Shown here piece by piece: positions 36,177-46,223 of a stretch of 52,209 bases of DNA; within the stretch, counting starts at the first letter, position 1, and each line of letters begins with the position of its first letter. The translations under genes were made by a program, and so were the position numbers. Source of the stretch: Spirosoma fluviale (GTDB lineage Bacteria; Bacteroidota; Bacteroidia; Cytophagales; Spirosomataceae); contig CAMCXW010000013.1 in the NCBI GenBank assembly GCA_945883625.1, forward strand, positions 1 to 52,209. The letters run 5' to 3'. Below the pieces are notes generated by a model. That model was not told the DNA's origin, did no database searches, and was given only the letters and a program-made list of their open reading frames with translations.

Positions 36177-37469
36177 ATGCGCTACTCTCCCTTTCCTTCT
36201 GAACTATTTGTAAAAAACCGCGCCAAATTAATCGCGGAACTACCTCCTAAGTCAATTGTTATTATAAGTTCAAATGACATCATGCCAACGAATGCGGACG
36301 GAAGTATGGGCTTCAAACAGCAAACTGATTTATTTTATTTATCAGGTTTAGATCAAGAAGAAACACTGTTATTAATATATCCAGATGCACAAGAAGCTCA
36401 TATGCGCGAAATAGCGTTTATACGTGAAACATCTGAGTTGATATCCATATGGGAAGGCCACAAATACACGAAAGAAGAAGCTAAAGCACTTAGTGGAATA
36501 ATGAACATACAATGGACTTCAAGCTTTGAAGCCATATTGAAAACATTAGTCTATTCAGCAGAAACAATCTTTATGATTGATAATGAGCACATTCGTAATA
36601 GCTCTTTAGTCCAAACACAGAATGCGCGATTAGTACTAAATATTAAAGAAAAATACCCATTACACAAAATAGGCCGACTTTCTCCAATTTTAAATAATCT
36701 TAGAATGAAGAAAGAGCCAGCAGAATTAGTAGCGTTACAAAAGGCAATTGATATTACAGAAAATGGGTTTAGACGCATATTGAAATTTGTAAAGCCAGAA
36801 GTTTGGGAAAATGAAATCGAAGCAGAATTTATTCATGAATTTATAAAATTACGTAGTGGAGGATTCGCTTATACGCCAATTATAGCTTCGGGGGCGAATG
36901 CATGCGTATTGCACTACATTGAGAATGATAAAATTTGCCAGGATGGTGACTTAATCTTACTTGATGTAGGTGCTTGCTATGGAAATTATAATGCCGATAT
37001 GACACGTACAATTCCCGCAAATGGAAAATTTAGTCCACGTCAAAGGCAAGTTTACATTGCCGTTCAAGCAGTATTAAATTTTGCAACTGATATAATGCGT
37101 CCAGGAAATTACTGGGTAGACTATCAAAAAGAGGTTGAAAAGTTCATGGAAGCCCAATTAATAGAATTAGGATTATTTTCTAGAAAGGATGTTGAAGCAC
37201 AAGATCCAACTAATCCCATTTTCAAAAAATACTTTATGCATGGTGTAGCCCATCATTTAGGACTAGATGTGCACGATGTTTGGGATAAGTATAAACCTTT
37301 TGAAGCAGGGATGGTTCTAACTTGTGAGCCTGGAATTTATATACGAGAGGAAGGAATTGGTATAAGACTTGAGAATAATTTATTAATCACAAACGGCCAG
37401 CCGATAAACTTGATGGCCAACATACCAATTGATATCGATGAAATTGAATCATTAATGTCAAAGTCTTAG
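36177..37469 (+). CDS. pepP: Xaa-Pro aminopeptidase (M24B)
   Basis: A 430-residue metallopeptidase that removes an N-terminal residue ahead of proline. An N-terminal creatinase-like domain (about 1-170) precedes the pita-bread catalytic domain. Metal ligands are the aspartates of LLDVGACYGNYNADMTRTIP, the His of GVAHHLGLDVHDV, and the glutamates of EPGIYI and IRLENNLLIT, all in order. It starts 1 base after the methyltransferase gene. The gene symbol is by family resemblance. Confidence 0.92.
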   Translation: MRYSPFPSELFVKNRAKLIAELPPKSIVIISSNDIMPTNADGSMGFKQQTDLFYLSGLDQEETLLLIYPDAQEAHMREIAFIRETSELISIWEGHKYTKEEAKALSGIMNIQWTSSFEAILKTLVYSAETIFMIDNEHIRNSSLVQTQNARLVLNIKEKYPLHKIGRLSPILNNLRMKKEPAELVALQKAIDITENGFRRILKFVKPEVWENEIEAEFIHEFIKLRSGGFAYTPIIASGANACVLHYIENDKICQDGDLILLDVGACYGNYNADMTRTIPANGKFSPRQRQVYIAVQAVLNFATDIMRPGNYWVDYQKEVEKFMEAQLIELGLFSRKDVEAQDPTNPIFKKYFMHGVAHHLGLDVHDVWDKYKPFEAGMVLTCEPGIYIREEGIGIRLENNLLITNGQPINLMANIPIDIDEIESLMSKS

Positions 37470-37578
37470 GTACATGCAAATCTTTAATTCTCCGACTTAA
37501 TAGTTTGCTTTTTTAGTAGTAAAACAATTGAATTGGACTATTTAATAGATTTATAAGGATAAGCTTGCATGGCTGTGC

Positions 37579-37586
37579 TATATTTG
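37579..37586 (+). promoter_or_regulatory. Possible -7 element and leader hairpins upstream of lepA
   Basis: TATATTTG fits TAnnTTTG, but no TTTG is at the expected position. If used it gives a leader of about 125 bases. That leader holds a perfect eight-base inverted repeat, TTTTCCAA (37625-37632) with TTGGAAAA (37652-37659), and a weaker AAATGC/GCATTT pair (37595-37600, 37613-37618). Confidence 0.35.
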
Positions 37587-37718
37587 TAAATTAAAAATGC
37601 TTGAAAAATATGGCATTTAAATAATTTTCCAACATACTTCAGATTAGTACATTGGAAAAATAATATTTATTACCTACCAAATGGGTAATTTAATAGAGTT
37701 AAGTAGTAAAACAGATAC

Positions 37719-39506
37719 ATGAAAAACATTCGTAATTTTTGCATAATAGCTCATATCGATCATGGCAAGAGTACATTAGCTGATCGATTAATTGAGTTTA
37801 CCAATACTGTTCAAAAACGGGATATGATGAACCAATTATTAGATGATATGGATTTAGAACGTGAAAGAGGTATCACGATTAAATCCCATGCTATTCAAAT
37901 GCAGTACCCTAAAGATGGCGTTGAATACACATTTAATTTAATAGATACACCGGGTCACGTAGATTTCTCATATGAAGTTTCACGGTCTATTGCAGCTTGC
38001 GAAGGGGCACTTTTAATCGTAGATGCCTCCCAAGGTATTGAGGCACAAACTATTTCAAATCTATATTTGGCAATAAATCATGACCTTGAAATAATACCCG
38101 TCTTAAATAAAATCGATTTACCCGGTGCTATGCCAGACGAAGTTTCAGATCAAATTATAGACTTAATTGGATGTAAGAAAGAAGACATTATTCATGCATC
38201 AGGAAAAGAGGGAATTGGTATTCAAGAGATTTTAGATGCTGTTGTAGCACGTGTTCCTGCACCAAAAGGTGATCCATCTGCACCTCTACAAGCATTAATT
38301 TTTGATTCCACATTTAATTCATATAGAGGAATCGAAGTAATATTTCGTGTTTATAACGGAGAGATTAGAAAAGGGGATCGTGTAAAATTTATGAATACGG
38401 GCAAAGAATATTTTGCCGATGAAATAGGAATCTTAGGTTTAGAACAAGAACCTAAATCGATTATTAAAACGGGTGATGTAGGATATTTAATTTCTGGTAT
38501 AAAAGAGGCAAAAGAAGTTAAAGTAGGTGATACAATTTCACATGTAGCCAATCCGTGCAAATCAGCTATACAAGGATTTGAGGAAGTAAAACCGATGGTA
38601 TTTGCAGGTATTTATCCGGTTGAAACGTCTGAATTTGAAGATTTAAGGGATGCAATGGAAAAACTCCAATTAAATGATGCATCACTTGTATGGGAACCAG
38701 AAACATCCGCAGCCTTAGGATTCGGATTTAGATGTGGCTTCTTAGGAATGTTGCACATGGAAATCGTTCAAGAAAGATTGGAAAGGGAGTTTGATATGAC
38801 AGTAATTACAACTGTTCCGTCTGTTAAATTCAAAGTTTTAACTACAGCAGGTGAAACAGAATGGGTTTCTGCACCAAGTGAATTACCGGAGCCGAACCTA
38901 ATTAATCTAGTTGAAGAACCCTATATCAAGGCACAAATAATTACTAAATCAGAATATACAGGTGTTATTATGAGTCTATGTATGGATAAGCGAGGGATTC
39001 TTGTTAACCAAATATACTTAACAACTGACCGTGTTGAACTTACATTTGACATGCCCTTATCTGAAGTTGTTTTTGATTTCTTTGATCGATTAAAAACGAT
39101 CTCACGTGGCTATGCCTCGTTGGATTATGAATACAAAGGTTATGAACCAGGTTACCTGGTAAAATTAGATATCATGTTAAATGGGGAAAAAGTAGATGCT
39201 TTGTCGGCAATTGTTCATAGAGATAAAGCTTACGATTGGGGAAAAAGATTATGTGAGAAATTAAGAGAATTGTTGCCACGCCAACAGTTTGAAATAGCAA
39301 TTCAAGCGGCGATTGGTCAAAAGATAATTGCGAGAGAAACGGTAAAGGCACTTCGTAAAGATGTATTAGCCAAATGTTATGGAGGTGATATCTCCCGAAA
39401 GCGTAAATTATTAGAAAAGCAAAAAAAGGGTAAAAAACGAATGCGACAAGTAGGTAATGTAGAAATTCCACAAGAAGCATTTATGGCTGTTTTAAAACTA
39501 GATTAA
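37719..39506 (+). CDS. lepA: Elongation factor 4
   Basis: A 595-residue translational GTPase that back-translocates stalled ribosomes. G-domain motifs: AHIDHGKST (G1), RGITIKSHA with G2 threonine, DTPGHVDF (G3), NKIDLPGA (G4) and ASGKEGIG (G5). Domains II, III and V and the LepA-specific C-terminal domain ([20 protein letters not shown], then the Lys-rich [15 protein letters not shown]) are complete. It is a single gene 249 bases after pepP and 73 bases before the E2 gene. Confidence 0.97.
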   Translation: MKNIRNFCIIAHIDHGKSTLADRLIEFTNTVQKRDMMNQLLDDMDLERERGITIKSHAIQMQYPKDGVEYTFNLIDTPGHVDFSYEVSRSIAACEGALLIVDASQGIEAQTISNLYLAINHDLEIIPVLNKIDLPGAMPDEVSDQIIDLIGCKKEDIIHASGKEGIGIQEILDAVVARVPAPKGDPSAPLQALIFDSTFNSYRGIEVIFRVYNGEIRKGDRVKFMNTGKEYFADEIGILGLEQEPKSIIKTGDVGYLISGIKEAKEVKVGDTISHVANPCKSAIQGFEEVKPMVFAGIYPVETSEFEDLRDAMEKLQLNDASLVWEPETSAALGFGFRCGFLGMLHMEIVQERLEREFDMTVITTVPSVKFKVLTTAGETEWVSAPSELPEPNLINLVEEPYIKAQIITKSEYTGVIMSLCMDKRGILVNQIYLTTDRVELTFDMPLSEVVFDFFDRLKTISRGYASLDYEYKGYEPGYLVKLDIMLNGEKVDALSAIVHRDKAYDWGKRLCEKLRELLPRQQFEIAIQAAIGQKIIARETVKALRKDVLAKCYGGDISRKRKLLEKQKKGKKRMRQVGNVEIPQEAFMAVLKLD

Positions 39507-39530
39507 CCTAAATATTTTTACACTAATTAT

Positions 39531-39561
39531 TTTAAAAATATGCGTTTAAAGCGTATTTTTG
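39531..39561 (+). promoter_or_regulatory. Near-consensus promoter of the E2 gene
   Basis: TTTA at 39531-39534 (consensus TTTG), a 19-base spacer, and TATTTTTG at 39554-39561, giving a transcription start near 39567 and a leader of about 13 bases. The TTG at 39559, which opens the reading frame, is part of the -7 element, so the ATG at 39580 is chosen as start. Confidence 0.6.
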
Positions 39562-39579
39562 CATCTCAAATATAAAATC

Positions 39580-41196
39580 ATGGCTGAAGTTATAAGAATG
39601 CCCAAGATGAGTGACACAATGCTTGAAGGTGTTATTGCAAATTGGTTAAAAAAAGTAGGGGATGTAATCAAGTCCGGAGACATAATTGCTGAAGTTGAAA
39701 CAGATAAAGCAACGATGGAATTGGAAAATTATGAAGATGGAACCTTATTGTATATAGGTATCAAAGCCGGTGAAGCTGCTCCAGTTGATGGAATAATAGC
39801 TATAGTTGGTGCACCAGGCGAAGATTATTCAGCTTTATTGCAATCTCCGTCAGCTGCCGTACCCGTTGTTGAAAAAGAACAAGTAACTACAATCATACCT
39901 CCTATTGTCGAACAAACTGCAGCTATTGATTTAAATGGAATTAAGGCCAAAGCTGTAAGAATGCCTAAAATGAGCGACACAATGCTAGAAGGTGTTATTG
40001 CAAAATGGTTGAAAAAAGAAGGTGACGTCGTAAAAAGCGGGGATATAATTGCTGAAGTTGAGACAGACAAAGCAACGATGGAACTTGAAAATTACGAAGA
40101 CGGTACTTTATTATACATAGGCGCTAAAGAAGGTGAAGGAATTGCTGTAGATGGTATAATTGCTATTGTAGGTGAACCAGGTACAGATTATAAGCCAATA
40201 CTAGCTGCAGAATCTGCAGTACCTGCTACAACTCCTTTGGTAGTACAAGCATCAGCTCCAGCGCCAGATGTAGTTAAAGCACCAGAAGCTGTTAAAGTAG
40301 TAGATTCAAAAACGGCTGCTGCACAGCCAACTAAAGAAAGAATTTCAGAAGATTCAATAAAAGCATCACCACTTGCACGTGCCTTAGCGAAAGAAAAAGG
40401 ATATAATTTGGCTTGGATTAAAGGAACAGGTGAAGATGGGCGGATCACTAAAAGTGATATAGAAGACTATAACCCAAGTTCGGGTGGTGCTATGTCAACC
40501 TTTATGTCTGGCGTTGAAAGTTTTGAAGATATACCTAATAGTCAAATGCGCAAAACAATTGCGCGGCGCTTATCAGAATCAAAATTCAGTGCACCTGAGT
40601 TCTATTTGACAATGGAAATCAATATGGATAGAGCCATTGAAGCGCGGATAAGCATGAATGAAGTTCTGCCTGTCAAGATTTCATTTAATGATATGGTCAT
40701 TAAAGCGACTTCACTTGCTTTGACAAAACATCCAAAAATTAATTCATATTGGATGGAAGATCGCATTCGAGTTAATAAGCATGTTCATATTGGTATGGCT
40801 GTGGCTGTAGAAGATGGATTATTAGTTCCTGTTATTCGTTTCGCGAGCGAAAAATCAATTGCACAGATATCTGCTGAAGCAAAAGAGCTTGGTGGTAAAG
40901 CAAAAAGTAAACAATTGCAACCTAAAGATTGGGAGGGAAATACCTTTACAGTAAGTAATTTAGGCATGTTTGGAATTGATCAGTTTACATCCATAATAAA
41001 TTCACCTGAATCTTGTATTTTGGCAGTAGGTGGTATAAAAGAAATTGTTGGTGTTAAGAATGGCCAATTTTATGCTACAAACATTATGAAACTAACATTA
41101 ACTTGTGATCATCGTGTTGCAGACGGTGCAGCGGGAGCTGCTTTCCTACAATCGCTCAAACAATATCTCGAGGATCCACTAAAAATGTTCTTATAA
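39580..41196 (+). CDS. Pyruvate dehydrogenase complex E2 (dihydrolipoamide acetyltransferase)
   Basis: The 538-residue acetyltransferase core of the pyruvate dehydrogenase complex. Two lipoyl domains occupy about 1-83 and 124-207, with lipoylated Lys43 and Lys164 in ETDKATME. They are joined by Pro/Ala/Thr-rich linkers. A peripheral subunit-binding domain (about 268-305, ASPLARALAKEKG) and the catalytic domain follow, with the HxxxDG motif in CDHRVADGAAG. The two lipoyl domains are almost identical along most of their length. No E1 or E3 gene lies next to it. Confidence 0.94.
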   Translation: MAEVIRMPKMSDTMLEGVIANWLKKVGDVIKSGDIIAEVETDKATMELENYEDGTLLYIGIKAGEAAPVDGIIAIVGAPGEDYSALLQSPSAAVPVVEKEQVTTIIPPIVEQTAAIDLNGIKAKAVRMPKMSDTMLEGVIAKWLKKEGDVVKSGDIIAEVETDKATMELENYEDGTLLYIGAKEGEGIAVDGIIAIVGEPGTDYKPILAAESAVPATTPLVVQASAPAPDVVKAPEAVKVVDSKTAAAQPTKERISEDSIKASPLARALAKEKGYNLAWIKGTGEDGRITKSDIEDYNPSSGGAMSTFMSGVESFEDIPNSQMRKTIARRLSESKFSAPEFYLTMEINMDRAIEARISMNEVLPVKISFNDMVIKATSLALTKHPKINSYWMEDRIRVNKHVHIGMAVAVEDGLLVPVIRFASEKSIAQISAEAKELGGKAKSKQLQPKDWEGNTFTVSNLGMFGIDQFTSIINSPESCILAVGGIKEIVGVKNGQFYATNIMKLTLTCDHRVADGAAGAAFLQSLKQYLEDPLKMFL

Positions 41197-41205
41197 CATT
41201 CAAAT

Positions 41206-41246
41206 AATCAAGCCTCGAATTACTTATTTCGGGGCTTGATTTTTTA
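41206..41246 (+). terminator. Intrinsic terminator of the E2 gene
   Basis: AATCAAGCCTCGAA (41206-41219) pairs with TTCGGGGCTTGATT (41228-41241) over 14 positions with one G-T pair, followed by six T. Confidence 0.9.
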
Positions 41247-41260
41247 AGCACGTCAACCAA

Positions 41261-42124
41261 ATGGAAACAACTAAAATACGAATTGCGGTACAAAAATCTG
41301 GCCGCTTAAGCGAAGAGTCACTTAAGCTGTTTAAAGAATGTGGAATTAAGTTTGAATCTGGAGGATCTAAATTAAGATCCATTTCAAGTAATTTCCCTGT
41401 TGAGTTTCTTTTTTTACGTGATGATGACATTCCTGGTTATGTGGAGGATGGTGTTGCAGACCTAGGTGTCATTGGGGAAAATGTATTAATGGAAAACATG
41501 CGTCAGGTAGACGTCGTTAAAGAATTAGGTTTCTCAAAATGCCGACTATCATTAGCAATTCCTCGTAATGAAGTTTACAATGGCTTAGATTTCTTTCAAG
41601 GGAAAAACATTGCTACCTCCTACCCAAATTTAACAAATGCATTTTTGCAAAAGCAGGGTATTCAAGTAACCACTCATGAAATTTCTGGTTCCGTTGAGAT
41701 TGCACCAAGTATTGGCCTAGCTGAAGGTATTTGTGATATTGTTTCAACTGGAGGTACCTTATTAAGTAATGGATTGAAAGAAGTTGCAACAGTATTCAAC
41801 AGTCAAGCTGTATTAATAGCTAGTAAAAAATTAGATGCACAAAAAAATGATATCCTAAGTAAATTATTATTTAGAATAGATTCTGTTCAACGAGGACAAA
41901 ATGCCAAATATGTAGTTCTAAATGCACACGAGGAAAATTTATCTAAAATTACTGCGTTGTTGCCTGGCATGAAATCACCATCAATTATGCCACTCACCGA
42001 AAAAGGTTGGTTTTCATTACACTCCGTTATTTCTGAAAATGATTTTTGGGAAATAATTGAATCTCTCCGCTCCGCTGGAGCAGAAGGAATTTTAGTATTG
42101 CCAATTGAAAAAATGATCCTGTAA
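41261..42124 (+). CDS. hisG: ATP phosphoribosyltransferase, long form
   Basis: The first histidine biosynthesis enzyme: it joins PRPP and ATP to give phosphoribosyl-ATP. At 287 residues it is the long, homohexameric form with a C-terminal regulatory domain that binds histidine. IRIAVQKSGRLSEES, DLGVIGENVL and the PRPP loop CDIVSTGGTLLSNGL are visible. It starts 15 bases after a terminator, and hisD follows after 1 base. Confidence 0.95.
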   Translation: METTKIRIAVQKSGRLSEESLKLFKECGIKFESGGSKLRSISSNFPVEFLFLRDDDIPGYVEDGVADLGVIGENVLMENMRQVDVVKELGFSKCRLSLAIPRNEVYNGLDFFQGKNIATSYPNLTNAFLQKQGIQVTTHEISGSVEIAPSIGLAEGICDIVSTGGTLLSNGLKEVATVFNSQAVLIASKKLDAQKNDILSKLLFRIDSVQRGQNAKYVVLNAHEENLSKITALLPGMKSPSIMPLTEKGWFSLHSVISENDFWEIIESLRSAGAEGILVLPIEKMIL

Positions 42125-42125
42125 T

Positions 42126-43388
42126 ATGTTTAGTCTAATTAAATACCCTGTACCGTCAACTTATAAGAGCTTGTGTGAACGCCCAGCATTAGAATCTAAG
42201 TCATTAGATAATCTTGTTGAACAAATATATTCACAAGTTAAGATACATGGTGACAAGGCATTAATTGATTATACATTACAATTTGAAAATAGAACCATAA
42301 CTGATATCGTATTTTCAAATTCTGAAATTGAGGATTTTGCAGCTGAAACAGATCCAGCTTTACAAGAGGCTATTCGTGTTGCTTACGCTAATATTCAAGC
42401 GTTTCATCAATCTCAAATATTAGTTGAAAACCGGATTGAAACGAGTCCAGGCGTAGTTTGTTGGCAAAAATCTACTCCAATAGAAAAAATAGGCATTTAT
42501 ATACCTGGTGGAACTGCACCTCTATTTTCAACCATACTTATGTTGGCAATCCCAGCTCAAATAGCCGGATGCAAAGAGGTAATACTATGTACTCCTGGGA
42601 TGCACCCTGCCCTATTTTTTGCGGCAAAATTATGTGGAATTACTAAAATGTGTAAAGTTGGTGGAGCACAAGCCATCGCAGCTTTAGCTTTAGGTACTGA
42701 CTCTGTTCCCAAAGTTTATAAAATATTTGGACCGGGAAATCAATATGTAACTGCGGCCAAAATGATGGCTAATCGCATGGGTATAGCCATTGATATGCCT
42801 GCTGGTCCTTCGGAAGTAGCTATTTTTGCTGATTCTACTGCAAATCCTGTATTTGTTGCGGCCGACTTACTTTCGCAAGCGGAGCATGGAAATGATTCTC
42901 AGGTGGTACTAATAAGTACAGATGAGAATCTAATAAATCAAAGTATTCTTGAAATAGGAAACCAATTAAAAACCTTACCAAGGAAAGAATTTGCAGAAAA
43001 GTCGTTGGTGTTTTCCAAATTCATATTGGTAAAAAATGAGGAAGACGCTGTAAATATATTGAATGAATATGCCGCAGAGCACCTAATCTTGGCGACAGAA
43101 AATCCAGAATTAGTTGCAGATAAAATTCAACATGCAGGTTCCATATTCTTAGGCCATTACACACCTGAAGCAGCTGGAGATTACGCATCTGGAACTAACC
43201 ATACGTTACCAACGAACGGATTTGCTCATGCCTACTCAGGCGTTAATTTAGATAGTTTTGTTAAAAAAATAACATTACAATCCATCACAAAAGAGGGACT
43301 TAATCACTTAGGAAAAAGTATCATACTAATGGCAGAAGCTGAATCATTACAAGCACATGCGAATGCCGTTAAATATAGAATGGACTAA
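42126..43388 (+). CDS. hisD: Histidinol dehydrogenase
   Basis: A 420-residue zinc enzyme that oxidises L-histidinol to histidine in two NAD-dependent steps. IYIPGGTAPLFSTILMLAIP is the cofactor motif, KIFGPGNQYVTAAKMM, DMPAGPSEVAIFAD and DLLSQAEHGNDSQ bind zinc and substrate, and NEYAAEHLIL the catalytic pair. The final base overlaps the start of hisC. Confidence 0.97.
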   Translation: MFSLIKYPVPSTYKSLCERPALESKSLDNLVEQIYSQVKIHGDKALIDYTLQFENRTITDIVFSNSEIEDFAAETDPALQEAIRVAYANIQAFHQSQILVENRIETSPGVVCWQKSTPIEKIGIYIPGGTAPLFSTILMLAIPAQIAGCKEVILCTPGMHPALFFAAKLCGITKMCKVGGAQAIAALALGTDSVPKVYKIFGPGNQYVTAAKMMANRMGIAIDMPAGPSEVAIFADSTANPVFVAADLLSQAEHGNDSQVVLISTDENLINQSILEIGNQLKTLPRKEFAEKSLVFSKFILVKNEEDAVNILNEYAAEHLILATENPELVADKIQHAGSIFLGHYTPEAAGDYASGTNHTLPTNGFAHAYSGVNLDSFVKKITLQSITKEGLNHLGKSIILMAEAESLQAHANAVKYRMD

Positions 43389-44437
43389 TGGATTTTAAGA
43401 AATTTATTTTACCACATATTTGGAATTTAAAACCTTATTCATCAGCTCGAGATGAATTTAAAGGGAAGGAAGGTGTGTTTTTAGATGCTAATGAAAATCC
43501 GTTAGGCTCAGGTAATATCCCAGAATGGAATCGTTATCCAGATCCAATGCAATGGAATATAAAGTATCAACTAGCAGAAATTAAGCAATGTAGTGTTGAT
43601 CAAATATTTCTAGGAAATGGCTCAGATGAAGCCATTGATCTTCTAATTCGCATGACGTGTGAACCGAGTAAGGATCATATAATCATTTGTCCTCCTACTT
43701 ATGGCATGTATGAAGTTAGTGCATCCGTAAATAATATACAGATTCAACGGATAAACTTAACGAATGATTACCAACTAAACGTGAGTGAAATATGTGAAAA
43801 TATTAATGAGTTTTCAAAGTTGATATTTATTTGTACACCTAACAATCCAACAGGAAATAAGCTCAGTCGTGCTGATATTCGTACGATATTAGCCAAATTT
43901 CAAACCGGCTTTGTCATAATAGATGAAGCATATTTTGATTTTTCTGATGAGGCAAGTTTCATTTCAGAATTGAGCACTTATCCTAATTTAATCGTTCTAC
44001 AAACCTTATCAAAAGCATACGGATTAGCATCTTTGCGTTTAGGGATGGCATATGCAGACCCAATCCTAATTCAATTATTAAATAAAATTAAACCACCATA
44101 CAATATTAGCGGTGCCACGCAGTCATTAGTTGAAGAAGCATTAAAAAACAAGGAATTTGCAAAAACCTCTGCGGAAACGTTAAATAATGCCAAGAAAGAC
44201 TTAATTTCAAAACTTAAAGATTTGCCCGAGATAATTACCATTTTTCCATCTAATGCAAATTTCATACTCGTGAAATGTATTAATGCACAAGCATTATTTG
44301 ATTATTTAATTAAGGAAAAAATTATTACTAGAAATAGGTCATCGGTTACATTGTGTGATAATTCTATTCGAATCAGTATAGGATTGCCTGAAGAAAATAA
44401 CCAATTGATAGAAAAGATAAAGCGCTTTTACGCATGA
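43388..44437 (+). CDS. hisC: Histidinol-phosphate aminotransferase
   Basis: A 349-residue class I/II aminotransferase that makes histidinol phosphate. LDANENPLGSG at the N-terminus, TPNNPTGNKLS, IIDEAYFDFS and the Schiff-base lysine in LQTLSKAYGLASLRLGMAY are the family marks. The start overlaps hisD by 1 base and the end overlaps the next gene by 4. hisB, hisH, hisA, hisF and hisI, which usually follow in Bacteroidota, are absent here. Confidence 0.95.
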   Translation: MDFKKFILPHIWNLKPYSSARDEFKGKEGVFLDANENPLGSGNIPEWNRYPDPMQWNIKYQLAEIKQCSVDQIFLGNGSDEAIDLLIRMTCEPSKDHIIICPPTYGMYEVSASVNNIQIQRINLTNDYQLNVSEICENINEFSKLIFICTPNNPTGNKLSRADIRTILAKFQTGFVIIDEAYFDFSDEASFISELSTYPNLIVLQTLSKAYGLASLRLGMAYADPILIQLLNKIKPPYNISGATQSLVEEALKNKEFAKTSAETLNNAKKDLISKLKDLPEIITIFPSNANFILVKCINAQALFDYLIKEKIITRNRSSVTLCDNSIRISIGLPEENNQLIEKIKRFYA

Positions 44438-44976
44438 GATTCAATCATTTAAAACTAGCCCTTCTGATTTTTATGCTTAGCACTAGTGCAACAGCATATG
44501 GTCAACTGCAAGAATGGGCAGCCGGTTTTAGAATTGGAGAGCCTGGAGGCTTTATGGCAAGGCGTTATTCTGATAATGGAGTTAATGCCCTTGAAGTAAA
44601 TATTGGCACATATGGTGGTTTATGGGGGACAGATAGGAATTACAAAGATGGCACATTTAATAATATTGGCTATTCTATCAATGTATTGTATTTGTGGCAT
44701 CATCCTACAATCATTAATTCGGATCTTCATACATATTATGGATTTGGACCACAGTTAAATTCAAGAGATTGGTACGACAATAAAATAAGTAATAATTTAG
44801 CGGCGAGTAAAAGAGCCTCAGCTATGGGTGCCACTGCGGTAGGTGGAATTGAATATTTTCCTATTGATGCACCCAATTTATCATTCTTTTCGGAGATAGG
44901 CTTTTACACGGAAATCGCACCTAATCCATTTTTTTTTCACCTGCAAGGCGGAATAGGTGTACGTGTGAATTTTTAA
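44434..44976 (+). CDS. Small outer-membrane beta-barrel protein
   Basis: A 180-residue exported protein. Residues 1-23 form a signal peptide ending ATAYG. The mature part alternates aromatic and polar residues, with GGL, NIGYSINVLYLW, YYGFGPQLN and a C-terminal GIGVRVNF strand, as in eight-stranded barrels of the OmpW/OmpX size. The 4-base overlap with hisC suggests co-translation, though it has no histidine-related motif. No ligand site is recognisable. tRNA-Ala begins 3 bases after the stop. Confidence 0.7.
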   Translation: MRFNHLKLALLIFMLSTSATAYGQLQEWAAGFRIGEPGGFMARRYSDNGVNALEVNIGTYGGLWGTDRNYKDGTFNNIGYSINVLYLWHHPTIINSDLHTYYGFGPQLNSRDWYDNKISNNLAASKRASAMGATAVGGIEYFPIDAPNLSFFSEIGFYTEIAPNPFFFHLQGGIGVRVNF

Positions 44977-44978
44977 AT

Positions 44979-45052
<74 letters not shown>

Positions 45053-45053
45053 C

Positions 45054-45084
45054 AAAAAAGGACTTCAATTTGAAGTCCTTTTTT
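45054..45084. terminator. Bidirectional terminator between tRNA-Ala and nspC
   Basis: AAAAAAGGACTTCA (45054-45067) pairs with TGAAGTCCTTTTTT (45071-45084) to form a 14-base-pair stem with a three-base loop. T-runs on both strands let it end tRNA-Ala on the plus strand and nspC, whose stop lies at the same point, on the minus strand. Confidence 0.9.
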
Positions 45085-46223
45085 TATAATCTGTCTTTAA
45101 ATGATTCAAAGCCAAAATGCTTGAATCGAATATATTCTCCTTCTCGATTAATCATTCCAATGTCCGGCAAATTAACCCCATTAAAAGTAGTGGTTTTGAC
45201 CATAGTATAATGAATCATGTCCTCGAATATGATTTCATCGCCAATTTGTAAAGGTTCTTCAAAGGAATAATCTCCATAATAATCGCCCGCTAAACACGTC
45301 ATCCCTCCAAATCGGTACGTAGGTTTACCCTCCACAGGCTCCAACGAAGCAGAACGAATACGCGGCTTATATGGCATTTCCAAGGTGTCAGGCATATGCG
45401 CAGCAAATGAAACATCCAAAATGGCCACATCTATACCAGCTGAATGCACAATATCGAGAATGGTGGATTTAAGAAAACCAGTTTGCCAGCCAACAGCAGA
45501 ACCTGGTTCTAAAATAATATCCAAATGTGGATATTTAGCTTTGAACTTCTTTAGCGTTGCAATTAAATGGTCCACATCATAATCAGCTCGTGTAATTAAA
45601 TGGCCGCCACCTAAATTCAACCACTTAACTTGATTCAATAAATCGCCAAACTTAGCATCAATTACATCAAGTGTTCGAGAAAGTACAAATGAATCATTCT
45701 CACATAATGTATGCGAATGCAAGCCTTCAATTCCTTCCGGTAACGTATCGCCTAAATCACCACGACGAATTCCCAAGCGGGATCCTGCGATACATGGATT
45801 ATACATGTCAGTTTCCACTTCCGCATATTCTGGATTAATTCGAATGCCACACGAAATGCCATTTGACTTTGCCTCAAGGGCGAATTGGCCAACTTGATTA
45901 AGCGAATTAAATGTCATATGACTCGCATACTGCATAAATTCGGCAAACTCGTTCGGTAAATAAGCAGGTGTGTATGCGTGACACTTCTCCCCCATTTCTT
46001 CGAAAGCTAAACGAGCTTCGTTTAATGAACTTGCGGTGGCGCCAGCTAAATATTGACGAATTAAAGGGAACACATGATAGAATGAAAAACCTTTTAGGGC
46101 GCAAATAATTTCAACATTAGCTTCTCGTTGTACGCGTTGAAGTAATGTCAAATTCTTAACAAGTAGAGATTCTTCAAGCACATATGCAGGAGAATTAATG
46201 GAAGGATATTGAACGGCCATCAT
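45084..46223 (-). CDS. nspC: Carboxynorspermidine decarboxylase
   Basis: A 379-residue alanine-racemase-fold PLP enzyme (fold III). The Schiff-base lysine lies near the N-terminus in ICALKGFSFYHVFPLIRQYL, the phosphate motif is GGGHLI, and ILEPGSAVGW and DVSFAAHMPDTLEMPYKPRI fit NspC. It decarboxylates carboxynorspermidine or carboxyspermidine to the polyamine. Start at 46223 shares 1 base with the upstream stop; a second ATG is 1 codon later. Confidence 0.93.
   Translation of the reverse strand: MMAVQYPSINSPAYVLEESLLVKNLTLLQRVQREANVEIICALKGFSFYHVFPLIRQYLAGATASSLNEARLAFEEMGEKCHAYTPAYLPNEFAEFMQYASHMTFNSLNQVGQFALEAKSNGISCGIRINPEYAEVETDMYNPCIAGSRLGIRRGDLGDTLPEGIEGLHSHTLCENDSFVLSRTLDVIDAKFGDLLNQVKWLNLGGGHLITRADYDVDHLIATLKKFKAKYPHLDIILEPGSAVGWQTGFLKSTILDIVHSAGIDVAILDVSFAAHMPDTLEMPYKPRIRSASLEPVEGKPTYRFGGMTCLAGDYYGDYSFEEPLQIGDEIIFEDMIHYTMVKTTTFNGVNLPDIGMINREGEYIRFKHFGFESFKDRL

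Noticed and set aside
39172-39480. Minus-strand ORF of 102 codons in lepA
   Set aside because: It is the antisense of a strongly conserved C-terminal coding region.
41224-41430. Minus-strand ORF overlapping the 5' end of hisG
   Set aside because: It is antisense to a conserved gene and begins inside it.
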